Shown: positions 1 to 9,496 of the stretch, piece after piece
How the letters are laid out: the number at the start of each line of letters is the position of its first letter
Position numbering within the stretch: position 1 is the first letter of the stretch
From: Desulfatibacillum aliphaticivorans DSM 15576
GTDB lineage: Bacteria > Desulfobacterota > Desulfobacteria > Desulfobacterales > Desulfatibacillaceae
Length of the DNA: 64,000 nt
Assembly (NCBI RefSeq): GCF_000429905.1
Contig: NZ_AUCT01000022.1
Location: 1 to 64,000 of the forward strand
Direction: 5' to 3'
Notes under the pieces: generated by a model
The model's input: the letters and a program-made list of their open reading frames with translations, nothing else
The model's database searches: none
What the model was told of the DNA's origin: nothing
Translations under genes and position numbers: made by a program

Positions 1-1
1 T

Positions 2-313
2 GATATTTACAAGGATCGGTGGCAGATTGAGCTGTTTTTCAAGTGGATCAAACAGAATCTGAGGATCAAATCCTTTTTGGGCAATAGCCGAAACGCCGTT
101 CTAACCCAAATTTGGACGGCCATGATCTCGATGCTGATCCTGGCCTATTACAAATGGCGGGCAAAGATAGGAGCAACTCTAACTGAGATGCTCAAACTCC
201 TACAACTTACGCTCATGGAGCGGAGAAATCTCTACGAACTCTTTGAACCGCCAGATCCAGGGGATACACCTATTACTCAGAACCAATTACCCTTGAATTT
301 CAGTATCTTTTAA
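2..313 (+). CDS. IS4-family transposase, C-terminal part (5' end outside window)
   Basis: The reading frame is open from base 2 to the TAA at 311-313, so this is the last ~103 residues of a longer protein entering from the left. It begins with a Y-x2-R-x3-E-x6-K arrangement (YKDRWQIELFFKWIK), the signature around the catalytic glutamate of IS4-type DDE transposases. A hydrophobic stretch and a short tail ending in FSIF follow. The bases just after the stop (TAACCGGACAGTAGTG) resemble the outer end of such elements, but without the left end no inverted repeat can be confirmed. The 222 bases up to the next gene hold nothing else recognisable. Whether the element is intact cannot be judged. Confidence 0.8.
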   Translation, partial: DIYKDRWQIELFFKWIKQNLRIKSFLGNSRNAVLTQIWTAMISMLILAYYKWRAKIGATLTEMLKLLQLTLMERRNLYELFEPPDPGDTPITQNQLPLNFSIF

Positions 314-536
314 CCGGACAGTAGTGCCCCAACTTTGTTTCTTATAAAAAATATTGTAAATGTCTCCAGTAGTCTATATTTTATCATGAAACAGGGTCCA
401 ATACAAGAAAGGCAAGCCCAATAGGAGCAATTACCCTCCCTAACCCGAAACCTTTTTTTTATTCACATAAACTTTTTGCGGAAGTCCTTGATTAATCCAC
501 TAACCACCAACTTCGCGGAGTAATGGTTCCCCAAGG

Positions 537-2471
537 CTATTCGGCCAGGCTCGGTTTCAATTGGACTCTTTCCCGCCAGGGCTTTTGGTGTTGATAAAAT
601 TCCAGGCGTTGTTCCATGTCGGCGCCGCCGGTTTGATCGCCGGCCCTGACTTTCTCCAGGGCGCGCTGCTGGACGGCGATGGCTTGTTGGAAGTCGCCGG
701 TCTCGGCCAGGGCCGCTGCGAGGGTTTCCAGGTATGAGGCGGGCTTCTTTTTATTCACTAGGCCTTGGGCGATTTCCAGAGCCCGGGCGCCGTCCCGCAC
801 CTGATCGTCAAAGCTGACGGAAAGAACCCAGGCCAGCAGCCTGGAAGGCTCCTCCATGTCGGGTTTGCAGTCCAGATACTGCGACAACCAATCCACGGTC
901 TTGAGGTCGTCGCCCATATAGCGAGCCGCGTATGCAGCCTGCAAATAAGCCCCGCACAAATCCGGATTGTATTGCACGGCTTTTTCCAAATCCCGGACCG
1001 CGGCCCGGTATTGCCGCAGTTGCATGTGCGCCTTGCCCCTTTCCATATAGGCCAGGGCGTATTCCGGATTGAGTTGAACGGCCTTGTCCAATTGCCTGAT
1101 CGCGGCCTCCGGCATTTTCAGCAAGCCGTATGCGGTTCCCGTAAAATAAAGCACCAGGGGGCTGTCCGATTTCAGCGCCACGGCCTTTTCACTGTCGCTG
1201 ACGCCTTCCGCCTTTTTTCCCAGGCGGGCGTTGATTACGGCTCTCCAGGCGTAGGCCATCACATGATTTTCGTTGACTTCAATGACCTTGGAAAAGTGTT
1301 CATAGGCCTTTTGGTTGGCTAAACTCTGGGCGTAGTTAACGCCAAGCCTGAAATGCCCTTGCACGGATTGAGGATTTAACTCCACGGCTTTAAGATAGTC
1401 TTCCAGGGCCTTTGGCTTTTGCCCCATGATCTCGTAAATGTTCCCTCTTTCAAAATACAGGGAGTCTTTTCCCGGAAACAGGGCGATGGCTTCGTCGGCG
1501 TTTTTCAGAGCCAGGTCATAATCGCCCTTCAAGCGGGCCGCATGGGCCTGCCCCAGGTATAGCGCCGGTTCATTGGGGGTGATTTCCAGGGCCTTTGTGT
1601 AACTCTCATACGCCTTTTCCGGCTCGTTCCTTTGCGTGTATATGGAGCCCAGGTAGTAATAGCCCAAAGCCTTGTCAGGGTCGTCCGCCACAACCTTTTG
1701 GGCGTCCGCCAGGGCCTTGTCATACTCCCCTGCCGCAGCGTAGGCCAAGGCTCTTCTGCCCAGAGCCTGATTGGAACCGGGGTCAAGGACCATGGCCTTG
1801 GTATACTGCTCCACGGCCGCATAATGGTCTCCCTCTTTGGAGTAGATCAACCCCATGGTCAGGTAGGGCTCCGCGCTTTGGGGGTCGCTTTTTGCGGCGT
1901 TAAGGCAGGTTTGAATCCCCTTTTCGGGATATCCCGCGTCGGCCTGAGCCTTGCCCATGAGGCACATGAGCGCTGCGTTATCCGGTTCAATTTCCAAAGC
2001 CTTCAGGTAGTACACCAAAGCCTGACCGTAATTCCCCTGCTGGCTGCAAAACCCGGCGATCTCCCGGTAGGGCCAGGCCTGATCAGGCAGCAAGGCGATC
2101 GCAGCGTCAAAATCCGCCCGGGCTTTTTCATAATCGCCCAAGGCGGCGTAGCTTTTCGCACGCTGGACGTAAGCCGCCGGAAAGCGGGCGATCATGTTAA
2201 TGGCTTGGGTAAAATCCTGGACGGCCTGCTCGTGATCCCCCGTCCGGGCGTAGGCGCCTCCTCGTTGAAACAGGAGCACGGCGTTATCCGGGGAAAGTTT
2301 TGCAGCGGCGCTCAAGTCTTCAATGGCCTGATCCATGGTCGCCGGATCCTGGAGCGCCACTCTGGCGCTGTCCGAATAGGCCTGGGCCAGCATCTTGTCT
2401 TTGGGGATGCAGCCGGCGTTTAACAGCGCCGCCAGGATGAATCCCGCTGTAATGGCGAGGCTTGCTTTCAT
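537..2471 (-). CDS. TPR-repeat lipoprotein
   Basis: From the chosen start the protein has about 644 residues. It opens with a signal peptide (MKASLAITAGFILAALL) ending at NAGC, a weak lipobox, then about sixteen tandem 34-residue tetratricopeptide repeats with typical A-x3-Y...A-x2-D-x2-A-x4-P spacing. The frame is also open to an ATG at 2522, but that start has no ribosome-binding site and would put 17 residues in front of the signal peptide; the ATG at 2471 has AAAGG upstream. TPR arrays form protein-binding superhelices. A membrane-anchored periplasmic scaffold role is inferred; no partner is identified. It lies downstream of fdhD on the same strand, with a gap of about 90 bases. Confidence 0.82.
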   Translation of the reverse strand: MKASLAITAGFILAALLNAGCIPKDKMLAQAYSDSARVALQDPATMDQAIEDLSAAAKLSPDNAVLLFQRGGAYARTGDHEQAVQDFTQAINMIARFPAAYVQRAKSYAALGDYEKARADFDAAIALLPDQAWPYREIAGFCSQQGNYGQALVYYLKALEIEPDNAALMCLMGKAQADAGYPEKGIQTCLNAAKSDPQSAEPYLTMGLIYSKEGDHYAAVEQYTKAMVLDPGSNQALGRRALAYAAAGEYDKALADAQKVVADDPDKALGYYYLGSIYTQRNEPEKAYESYTKALEITPNEPALYLGQAHAARLKGDYDLALKNADEAIALFPGKDSLYFERGNIYEIMGQKPKALEDYLKAVELNPQSVQGHFRLGVNYAQSLANQKAYEHFSKVIEVNENHVMAYAWRAVINARLGKKAEGVSDSEKAVALKSDSPLVLYFTGTAYGLLKMPEAAIRQLDKAVQLNPEYALAYMERGKAHMQLRQYRAAVRDLEKAVQYNPDLCGAYLQAAYAARYMGDDLKTVDWLSQYLDCKPDMEEPSRLLAWVLSVSFDDQVRDGARALEIAQGLVNKKKPASYLETLAAALAETGDFQQAIAVQQRALEKVRAGDQTGGADMEQRLEFYQHQKPWRERVQLKPSLAE

Positions 2472-2561
2472 GACAGCCTTTTGGCCGTTTGCCGTGAAAA
2501 GCCCGATTAGAAAAAGTCGCATAGTTGTTTAGTCCGTTTCAGCAATAGTATGAGCAGGCTG

Positions 2562-3371
2562 TCAGCCGATGCGCTTCCGGCCGGAAAATACGTACACCCC
2601 GCCGTCCCGGGTGGACAGGGCCAGGGTCATGTTCAGTTTGCGGGCCATGAGGACCGCCGCCGTGGTGGGCCGGGATATGGAAAACACCACGGGAATGCGG
2701 GCGTTGGCGCATTTTCGAACCACGTCCTTATTCATGCGGCAGCTTACAATGATCACTTCCGCCTGAGCCGTTTTGCCGTCCAGAAAAACCATGCCCAGGG
2801 CTTTGTCCAGGGCGTTATGCCTGCCCACGTCTTCAGCCATGCTCAACTGGTTCAGGCCGCGGTCAAAAACAAAGGAGGCGTGGGCGCTTCGGGTGATATG
2901 GTGGATGTGCTGCTTGTTCCATATGGCCTGGGCGTGCTCATGGGCCTTAAGCCGGTCCACCTGGGGCTCGTCCGCGGTAAACGGGGCGATTGGGGAGCTT
3001 AGCAGGTCCGCTATGTCCTCGTCGCTGGCGCCGGGCGGAAAGGGCTGACCCTTGCCGCGTTCCTCAACCAGCTTTTGAGCTCTTTGAAAAGCCTCATCAG
3101 ACGCCCGAACCTGAATATGAGTGCTATTTTCCGAGGCGTCCTCTTCGAAGCCTAAAAGATCCTCCCGGCTTGTTAAAATGCCGTCTCCCAGGCAAAGGCC
3201 GGCAGCCTGGGCCTTTTCCAACCCGGGAGTCCGCATGGTTGTGGCCAAAGTCAAGCCGTTGACGGAAACGGTCAGGGGCATTTCCCGGATGAGGTCCAAG
3301 TCCTCGCTGGAGGATTTGCCGGGGTCCAACCGGGGGATGGAGAAGGTTCTTTTAAAATTCTCCATGCTCAC
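2562..3371 (-). CDS. fdhD: FdhD-like formate dehydrogenase accessory protein, lacking the CxxC motif
   Basis: At 269 residues this matches the FdhD family, which passes sulfur from IscS to the molybdenum/tungsten-bis-MGD cofactor of formate dehydrogenases. The family signature AEDVGRHNALDKALG is at residues 179-193, followed by the conserved VSCRMN strand and the SRPTTAAV segment. The loop that in E. coli carries the sulfur-relay cysteine pair (C-G-x-C-G type) here reads KGQPFPPGASDED and holds no cysteine; the nearest are C60, C210 and C219. Sulfur transfer may therefore use another residue, or the protein may only bind the cofactor. The GTG start at 3371 overlaps the mscS-like stop; an ATG at 3365 behind GGGGGGTG is equally good. 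No formate dehydrogenase gene is in the window. Confidence 0.85.
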   Translation of the reverse strand: MSMENFKRTFSIPRLDPGKSSSEDLDLIREMPLTVSVNGLTLATTMRTPGLEKAQAAGLCLGDGILTSREDLLGFEEDASENSTHIQVRASDEAFQRAQKLVEERGKGQPFPPGASDEDIADLLSSPIAPFTADEPQVDRLKAHEHAQAIWNKQHIHHITRSAHASFVFDRGLNQLSMAEDVGRHNALDKALGMVFLDGKTAQAEVIIVSCRMNKDVVRKCANARIPVVFSISRPTTAAVLMARKLNMTLALSTRDGGVYVFSGRKRIG

Positions 3372-4453
3372 CCCCCTTGCCTGATGACGATGTCCCGCCG
3401 GGGAAAGGGAATTTCCACCCCGTGCTTGTCAAACTCCTCTTTGACCTTGTCCGTGATGTACGAAATGGTGTGAATGCGCTTGCGGGCGTCGTCTATCCAA
3501 ACGCGCACCTGCAGATCCACGGAGGATTCGCCGTAATTGACCACCACGACAACCGGCGCGGGGTCTTTGGAGACCCAATCCATCTGATTGGCCACGTTGA
3601 TGATCAGGGACTTGGCTTTGGCAATGTCGGCGTCGTAAGCGACGCCCATGTTGATGCGCACCCGGATGCGCTCGGACCCGGAGGTGTAATTGATGATGTC
3701 CCGGGTCATGATTTCGTTGTTTGGAATGACGATGGTGATGTTGTCCGTAGTCTGGATTTTGGTGGCCCGCATGCCGATTTCCATCACATCGCCCCAGGTG
3801 GCGCTGTTTTTAGGAGAGGTCCAGACCTCGATGCGGTCCCCCACTTCAAAGGGCCTGTCTATCAATAGCAGCACTCCTGCGATAAAGTTGGACAGGGTGT
3901 CCTTGGCTGCAAAGCCCACAGCCACGCCCATGACGCTGGCGCCTGCGATGATGGGCATGACGTTGATGCCGATGCGGTCCAGGGCGAATATTATCGCGGC
4001 CACATATATCAGCACACCGCCAAAGCGTTTGGTGATGTCGAAAACGATGTCATCGAGCTTGGTTTCGGTTTTTCCGGCGATACGGCTTTCCAGATAGGTC
4101 ACGGAAAGGTAGATGATTTTTTTGCCCGGGGCTGCAAAAAACACGATCATAATGGCGAAAAAGGGATTTTTCACCGCCTCAAGGCCCAAAACCTCGATGA
4201 GGTACATGCCCGTGGCAAGGATGAGCCCGTAAAACAAGGCCTGTCGAGTGGCTGACAACACCTTTTGATTGGACTGGATAAACTCGTATTTTTCCAGCCG
4301 CGCGAAGACTACTTTCACCACCTTGCGAAAAATCATCCACAAAATCAGAGAGCCTAAAACGCCGGCGGCGGCCCGCATGGCCGCGCTTTGCCAGATGGCG
4401 TGTTCTTTGACCAGCTCTGCAAACATCTCGTTGATTCTATTCCAGAATTCCAT
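3368..4453 (-). CDS. MscS-family mechanosensitive ion channel
   Basis: The 361-residue protein has hydrophobic segments near residues 26-44, 70-90, 96-112 and 145-185. The last contains the glycine/alanine-rich pore helix of the MscS family (ASVMGVAVGFAAKDTLSNF). It runs into the conserved beta-domain entry (DRPFEVGDRIEV), the TTDNITIVIPN strand and a C-terminal alpha/beta domain ending in PFPRRDIV. Such inner-membrane channels open under membrane tension to release solutes during osmotic downshock. The size is slightly above E. coli MscS (286 residues) because of an additional N-terminal helix pair. Its last codons overlap the start of fdhD, suggesting co-transcription without an obvious functional link. 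Confidence 0.9.
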   Translation of the reverse strand: MEFWNRINEMFAELVKEHAIWQSAAMRAAAGVLGSLILWMIFRKVVKVVFARLEKYEFIQSNQKVLSATRQALFYGLILATGMYLIEVLGLEAVKNPFFAIMIVFFAAPGKKIIYLSVTYLESRIAGKTETKLDDIVFDITKRFGGVLIYVAAIIFALDRIGINVMPIIAGASVMGVAVGFAAKDTLSNFIAGVLLLIDRPFEVGDRIEVWTSPKNSATWGDVMEIGMRATKIQTTDNITIVIPNNEIMTRDIINYTSGSERIRVRINMGVAYDADIAKAKSLIINVANQMDWVSKDPAPVVVVVNYGESSVDLQVRVWIDDARKRIHTISYITDKVKEEFDKHGVEIPFPRRDIVIRQGG

Positions 4454-4488
4454 TTTAAAATCCGTCTTAAATACGATAAATTGAAGGA

Positions 4489-5580
4489 CTACTCTTTATA
4501 TTGTCGCGGATTGGCATGCCCAAGGCTGCAATATATTTCGTAGCTGATGGTTCCGGCGGAGGCGGCAAGCTCATCCCCCGTCACCCGCTGCCCGTCCTTT
4601 TCCCCCAAAAGGACCACTTCGTCGCCCGGCTGCACCTCGTCCAGGCCGGTCACGTCCAGCATGGTCAGATTCATGCACACGGTTCCCACAACCGGAACCC
4701 GTTTGCCATGAACAATGGCCACGCCTTTGTTGGCCAGCCTGCGGAAATAGCCGTCCGCGTACCCCACGGGCACGGCGGCGATCAGGGAGGGCCGGGACGT
4801 GGTAAAGGTCATGCCGTAGCTGATGGGGCTTCCCTTGGGCAGGGTTTTGAGGGAGATGATCCGGGTCTTGAAGGTCATGACCGGCTTGAGCAGGTCCGCC
4901 CCTTTCATTTCGGGATCCGGCGCCGAGCCGTACAAGGCGATCCCCGGACGCGCCAGGGGAACTCCCTTGGCAAGCCCTTCCAGGACGGCGCCGCTGTTGG
5001 CCAGGGTGTCGTTGATCATGGAAAGGGACGCGCTCCGGAAGGCCTCCACCTGGGACTTTGTGTGGGGATGGTCGGGAATCTCCGAAGCGGCCAGGTGGGA
5101 GGCGATGCCCGTGACGCGAATTCCCTTCAAGGGCGCCAGGGCCTCCACAAAGGCGGGCAAATCTTCCGGGAATATCCCCAAACGGCCCATGCCGGTGTCC
5201 ACCTTGATGATGACGTTTCCGGTCTCGCCCTTTTCCAGAAAGGCCTGGGACAGAGCCTGGGCCGCCTCCATGGAGAATATCACGGCGTCGATATTGTTCT
5301 TGGCCGCGTCCTCGGCCTCCCAGGGAAAAATCCCGGACAAGGAGACGATAGGGACATGAATCCCCTCTTGCCGGATGACGGCCGCGTCCGCCGGGTCGAA
5401 TACCCCCAGGGCGTAGGTTCCGCAATCCACAAGGGTGCGGGCGGCCTGCTTCAATCCATGGCCGTAAGCGTCGGCTTTCACCACGGAAACCATTTTCGTC
5501 CCGGGCCCTGCCAGATCCGCCAAAACGCGGTAGTTATGCGCCAGGGCTTTTAAGTCTATTTCAAGATATTTGCGTTCCAT
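4489..5580 (-). CDS. alr: Alanine racemase
   Basis: This 363-residue protein has the normal length of PLP-dependent alanine racemases, which interconvert L- and D-alanine for peptidoglycan. The PLP-binding lysine lies in VVKADAYGHG (K35), the DTGMGRLG strand is near residue 130, and the second catalytic base is the tyrosine of ISYGMTF near residue 255. The C-terminal beta domain carries VPVGYADGY and VCMNLTMLDV, as expected. The ATG at 5580 has little Shine-Dalgarno sequence but fits the family N-terminus (LEIDLKALAHNYR). It is divergent from mpl, another cell-wall gene, with about 130 bp between them, and lies upstream of the MscS gene on the same strand. Confidence 0.96.
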   Translation of the reverse strand: MERKYLEIDLKALAHNYRVLADLAGPGTKMVSVVKADAYGHGLKQAARTLVDCGTYALGVFDPADAAVIRQEGIHVPIVSLSGIFPWEAEDAAKNNIDAVIFSMEAAQALSQAFLEKGETGNVIIKVDTGMGRLGIFPEDLPAFVEALAPLKGIRVTGIASHLAASEIPDHPHTKSQVEAFRSASLSMINDTLANSGAVLEGLAKGVPLARPGIALYGSAPDPEMKGADLLKPVMTFKTRIISLKTLPKGSPISYGMTFTTSRPSLIAAVPVGYADGYFRRLANKGVAIVHGKRVPVVGTVCMNLTMLDVTGLDEVQPGDEVVLLGEKDGQRVTGDELAASAGTISYEIYCSLGHANPRQYKE

Positions 5581-5710
5581 ATTTCGGGCTTAGCACAACC
5601 GGACGATGGTTTCAATCCGGCTTTGCATAGGGGATTGTGATTCCGTGTTCTATCCTGTATGGATAGGTGGAATCTGTTTATAAAAAAATCTCCAAATTTA
5701 GGGACGTCCT

Positions 5711-7132
5711 ATGAATCCGGAAAAAAACGTCATTCCAGAAAAAGTACAAACCATTCATCTGACAGCCATTTGCGGCACGGGCATGGGCGCCCTGGCCGGC
5801 ATGCTCAAGGAAGCAGGATACCAAATCACGGGCTCGGACCTCAATGTTTATCCGCCCATGAGCACCTTTTTGGAATCAAAAGGGATTCCGGTCATCCAGG
5901 GTTTTTCCGGCGACAACCTGGCTCACACCCCGGATCTGGTGGTGATCGGCAATGCGGTTTCCAAGGACAACCCCGAGGCCGTCGCGGTCATGGAGAAAGG
6001 CCTGCATTACTGCTCTTTCCCCCAGGCGATCGACCGGTTTTTCGCCTCCCAAAAGACGCCCATCATGGTCACCGGAACCCACGGCAAGACCACCACCTCG
6101 GCCCTCATCGCCTGGCTTATCGCCGCCGTGGGCCTGGACCCGACCTTCATGATCGGCGGCATCCTGACCAATTTCAAGAGCAACCACCAGGTGGGAACCG
6201 GAGCGTACATGGTCATCGAAGGGGACGAGTACGACACGGCATTTTTCGACAAAGGCCCCAAGTTTTTGCACTACACGCCGTCCCGGACCGTTTTGACCAG
6301 CGTGGAGTTCGACCACGCCGACATTTTCAAGGACCTGGATCACGTAAAAAGTGCGTTTACGTCCCTGGTGAAAAACCTGCCCAGGGAAAGCCTGCTGGTC
6401 TTTCAGGAAGCGGACGACAACATCAAGGACATCCTGCAACAGGCGGACTGCTGGCTCACCCCTTACGGATTCGGGGAGAAGGCGCCCTGGAGAATCGGCG
6501 AGATGAGGACCGAGCCGCCTTACACCTTCATCGAGGTGTTCCGGCGCGGAGAATTTTTTGCGGAATTCAAAGTCCCCCTCATGGGCAAACACAACGCGCT
6601 TAACTGCCTGGCCGCCATCGCCGTGGTGGACGATTTGCGAATTCCCGTGGAGGGCATCCAGGCCGGGCTGGAAACCTTCAAGGGCGTGGCCCGGCGCCAG
6701 CAGGTTCGGGGCGTGAAAAACAATATCACGGTCATGGACGACTTCGCCCACCACCCCACGGCCGTACGGGAAACCATCAAGGCGGTCAAGCCGTTTTACG
6801 ACAAAGGCCGGGTGGCCGCCGTGTTCGAACCCCGGACCAACTCCAGCCGCCGCAAGGTGTTTCAGGATGTGTATCCCACGGTGTTCGACGATGCGGACAT
6901 TATTTGCATTCCCCAGCCAACCTTGTTGGAAAAAATACCGCCCGAGGAACGGTTCTCGTCGGAAAAACTGGTGGAGGACCTCAAAGCCAGAGGCAAGGAC
7001 GCCCATTTTTTTGCGGACGTACAGGGCATCATCGACTTTTTGGCCAAGACCCTGGAGCCCGGCGACCTGGCGCTTATCATGAGCAACGGCGGGTTTGAAA
7101 ATATCCACGAGCGGCTGCTGGATGCCTTGTAG
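5711..7132 (+). CDS. mpl: UDP-N-acetylmuramate:L-Ala-gamma-D-Glu-meso-DAP ligase
   Basis: The 473-residue protein is a Mur-ligase relative that reattaches recycled tripeptide to UDP-MurNAc. The N-terminal Rossmann part starts with the glycine loop CGTGMGALAGMLKEAG. The ATP-binding loop is VTGTHGKTTTSA near residues 118-129, followed by the EGDEYDTAFFDKGPKF segment that distinguishes Mpl from MurC. The C-terminal domain has the DDFAHHPTAVRET motif. Length and motif order are complete. It is divergent from alr, so peptidoglycan synthesis and recycling functions share one intergenic region. The first ATG after the in-frame stop matches the family start. Confidence 0.95.
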   Translation: MNPEKNVIPEKVQTIHLTAICGTGMGALAGMLKEAGYQITGSDLNVYPPMSTFLESKGIPVIQGFSGDNLAHTPDLVVIGNAVSKDNPEAVAVMEKGLHYCSFPQAIDRFFASQKTPIMVTGTHGKTTTSALIAWLIAAVGLDPTFMIGGILTNFKSNHQVGTGAYMVIEGDEYDTAFFDKGPKFLHYTPSRTVLTSVEFDHADIFKDLDHVKSAFTSLVKNLPRESLLVFQEADDNIKDILQQADCWLTPYGFGEKAPWRIGEMRTEPPYTFIEVFRRGEFFAEFKVPLMGKHNALNCLAAIAVVDDLRIPVEGIQAGLETFKGVARRQQVRGVKNNITVMDDFAHHPTAVRETIKAVKPFYDKGRVAAVFEPRTNSSRRKVFQDVYPTVFDDADIICIPQPTLLEKIPPEERFSSEKLVEDLKARGKDAHFFADVQGIIDFLAKTLEPGDLALIMSNGGFENIHERLLDAL

Positions 7133-7761
7133 ACACGGCGTGGATTGAGGGCCTGTTTTTAGGGTGGCCCAGGCAAGGCTTTTTGTGCCTGGGTTCGTAA
7201 GAACAAAAGGCGCGACCGGAAAAGACCGTAGATATCAGGGATGTCCAGCGGGCGTGCAGAGTTATTACAATTCGGGCAATTCATCCAATTATGAAACACA
7301 TAGATAACAGATAAAAACCATTTGATTTCAAATAGTTTTATATGAATTCCCACGCAAAGCATGGGAACAAGCAAAAAGCAAGATTCAGGGCTTGCCCTGC
7401 AATATTTTTTTGGAACGGCCTGTATAGATTGTTGAAATTTGAAATAACCGGCGGATGGAGATGGGGCTCCCTGTTTTTGTATGGTTTTTAATAGATCGTC
7501 TGTTCGAAAAACTTCCTGGGCGTCCAGTTAAACCGAGGCCGAACCAAGAGCGCTTGCGCGCCCCGGCAGGATGCTGCTCTGCCGCGGCCCCCCATGCCCA
7601 TTGGGCGGGATCTTACCTTTTGGATTTTAGAGGCAATGTAGGCGCACAGCTTGCTGTGCTTTTTGTGGGTGCATGGGCGCGAAACCCAACGATAAACAGC
7701 TTGGCAAGTTAACTGAAACTGAGTTGGGCTGGCCGGCGAACAGCGTTGCTGAACTCCAGGA
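7133..7761. other. Intergenic region with dispersed palindromes
   Basis: This 629-base gap between mpl and the leftward TPR gene has no convincing gene; the open frames in it lack ribosome-binding sites and family resemblance. It holds a perfect 8-bp hairpin (CCCAGGCA/TGCCTGGG, 7168-7193) just after mpl. It also holds one copy of a dispersed palindromic repeat at 7321-7368 and a second palindrome, GCACAGCTTGCTGTGC (7644-7659), inside a stretch that looks like degraded intergenic repeats. The hairpin has no T-run, so terminator function is doubtful. Confidence 0.6.
7321..7368 (+). repeat. Dispersed palindromic repeat, copy 1
   Basis: The segment TTGATTTCAAATAG followed by ATATGAATT and the palindrome CCCACGCAAAGCATGGG (7349-7365) recurs on the other strand at 12465-12523 and in a decayed form at 25811-25859. 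The shared part includes an AT-rich arm and a hairpin with the stem pair CCCA/TGGG. This kind of short palindrome with an AT-rich flank fits a REP or MITE-like intergenic element. It codes for nothing recognisable. Confidence 0.7.
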
Positions 7762-9183
7762 CTACCTGACAATGCTCCTTGGGGCGTTGTCCTTCATTTG
7801 CTCCAGCGTCTCCAGGTACAGGGTCTCTTCCGGTTGGTGAGAAACCGCCTGCTCCATGTCCTCAATGGCGCCTTCGAAATCCCCAAGCAGCCATTTGAGC
7901 TTGCCCCTGGCCCACCAAATCAGGTGGAGGGAGGAGTCGGCGCTCAGGATGTCAGTGGCTAATCCCTTAAACTCGACTACTGATTCTTGATATTCACTTT
8001 TCTTAGGTTTAACATTTACTGCGATGGAAATATCTTCAATCGCTCCTTTAAAATCTCCATAATGCCAACGGTGATAGGATCTCAACCACCTTTCCATGTG
8101 GTCGTCGGGAATTCGAGAAAGAGTGGAGTTTAAGGATTCTATCTGATCCTTATTCTTCATGTAATAGACTTCTTCGGGAGTCTTGCCTATGTACGAGACC
8201 TCTTTTTCGGCTTCATTCTTTAAGTTTCGGCACCAGAGCACGTGGGGCTGATAATAATCGGAAGGGAATAATTCCAAGGCTTTGGCCGCATCAGCCAGAA
8301 CGCCTTCCCAGTCCTCCAGTTCTTTTCGCAGTTGAGCGCGTTCGAAATAGAGCGTTGGATTATCGGGATCATTACTGATGGAATTGGTATATGCTTGCTC
8401 CACTTGTTGTGTTCTTTCTAAAACAAAACTATCTACTATAGCCATGTCAGCCAAATAGCCTGTCTCATCTCCCAAAGATTGCTTTGCTATAGCTCGAAGC
8501 TCATAATCACGGGTATTGGGGCTACTTGGATGAAGTTCGATACACTCTGTGTAAACATCTATTGCGCTTTGTAATTTTCCAGCATTTTTTAATGCACTTG
8601 CTTTTGACCATAAAACGTATCTTTGGCCTTCTTTTCCCACAATATTAAGGTATGCGTCAAAATCATGTACGGCCCCTAAATAGTCTTTTTTACGATTTGC
8701 TTTGTAAAAGGCCCTGTTCAAATAGGATTTTGCATTTTGGGGAGCATTTAAAATTTCCTGATCAAGGTCTTCTAAAATATGATCTTTCCCGGAAGCAACT
8801 ATTTGTTCTATAGCGGCTTCATCTTCCAAAGCGCCGCCTTCGTCGCCGGTTTTTCTTTTTAACCGGGCTCTCGTTTTTAGCGCTTCAGTGTGAGTTGGGG
8901 TAAGACCAATCGCCCTATCCAGATCACGCAAAGCGTTATCCAGGTCTCCATTTTCGAAATAGGCGTATCCTCGCACAGCCAGAATATCGGCATTCTCAGG
9001 GTAGTATTTTAACATTTCAGTCAAGCAGGAAATGGTGTACTCAGGAGTGGCGCCGACAAAAAAGCAATTTTGGAAATCGTCAGCATAGGCGTCTGGATAA
9101 GCCTCCATGGGATGCAGAACCGTTAAGAAACACCATAGGGCCAATAGCGCCAGTGATCGGACAGTCGTAATATTTAGGTTCAT
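7762..9183 (-). CDS. Secreted TPR-repeat protein
   Basis: The 473-residue protein starts with a signal peptide (SLALLALWCFLTVLHPMEA) and then has scattered tetratricopeptide repeats. The clearest is near residues 58-100 (PENADILAVRGYAYFENGD, with NALRDLDRAIGLTP after it), with others near 280 and 430. Degenerate repeats rich in acidic residues lie between. The start at 9183 is preceded by GAGGCGGCGAAAAT. The coding sequence is richer in A+T than neighbouring genes, which may indicate relaxed selection or later acquisition. It is probably a periplasmic scaffold; no partner or enzymatic domain is seen. It is transcribed alone, divergent from the gene at 9497. Confidence 0.78.
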   Translation of the reverse strand: MNLNITTVRSLALLALWCFLTVLHPMEAYPDAYADDFQNCFFVGATPEYTISCLTEMLKYYPENADILAVRGYAYFENGDLDNALRDLDRAIGLTPTHTEALKTRARLKRKTGDEGGALEDEAAIEQIVASGKDHILEDLDQEILNAPQNAKSYLNRAFYKANRKKDYLGAVHDFDAYLNIVGKEGQRYVLWSKASALKNAGKLQSAIDVYTECIELHPSSPNTRDYELRAIAKQSLGDETGYLADMAIVDSFVLERTQQVEQAYTNSISNDPDNPTLYFERAQLRKELEDWEGVLADAAKALELFPSDYYQPHVLWCRNLKNEAEKEVSYIGKTPEEVYYMKNKDQIESLNSTLSRIPDDHMERWLRSYHRWHYGDFKGAIEDISIAVNVKPKKSEYQESVVEFKGLATDILSADSSLHLIWWARGKLKWLLGDFEGAIEDMEQAVSHQPEETLYLETLEQMKDNAPRSIVR

Positions 9184-9496
9184 ATTTTCGCCGCCTCTTG
9201 TTCAGAGTTATTTAAAAATTGCCGGAGTTTAAATTTCTCTATCCGACGGAGCCCCCGCATGCACAGCCCATTCCATAGGAAGTTTTTTGCCATTTTATTG
9301 CACAATTTTTCCTTATTTCCACAATTTCTCCCCAATTAATAGCTTGTAACAGTCTTTCTCAAAAGATACTGTACCGTCAACCTATGATTTATATAGCGGA
9401 ATATAGGCGGATTTATGACAGATCCTTGCCGGGTTCAATTTCCTGCACATCCGCTATGTTTCGGCCCTGACCATTTTTTGCCAAAGGAGGCGCCCC
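9184..9496. promoter_or_regulatory. Divergent intergenic region
   Basis: This 313-base AT-rich region separates the leftward TPR gene from the rightward gene at 9497 and must hold both promoters. No repeat, hairpin with T-run or recognisable riboswitch was seen. The only clear signal is the strong ribosome-binding site AAAGGAGG at 9483-9490, seven bases before the TTG start at 9497. Confidence 0.45.

Noticed and set aside
4501..5553. Long open frame opposite alr
   Set aside because: Exact antisense of a well-conserved racemase in high-GC DNA; glycine/histidine-rich translation without motifs or ribosome-binding site.
5876..7108. 410-codon open frame opposite mpl
   Set aside because: Antisense shadow of mpl; composition follows the sense gene's third-base bias and no domain is visible.
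7455..7712. 85-codon frame in the gap after mpl
   Set aside because: No ribosome-binding site, spans palindromic repeat remnants and shows no family pattern.
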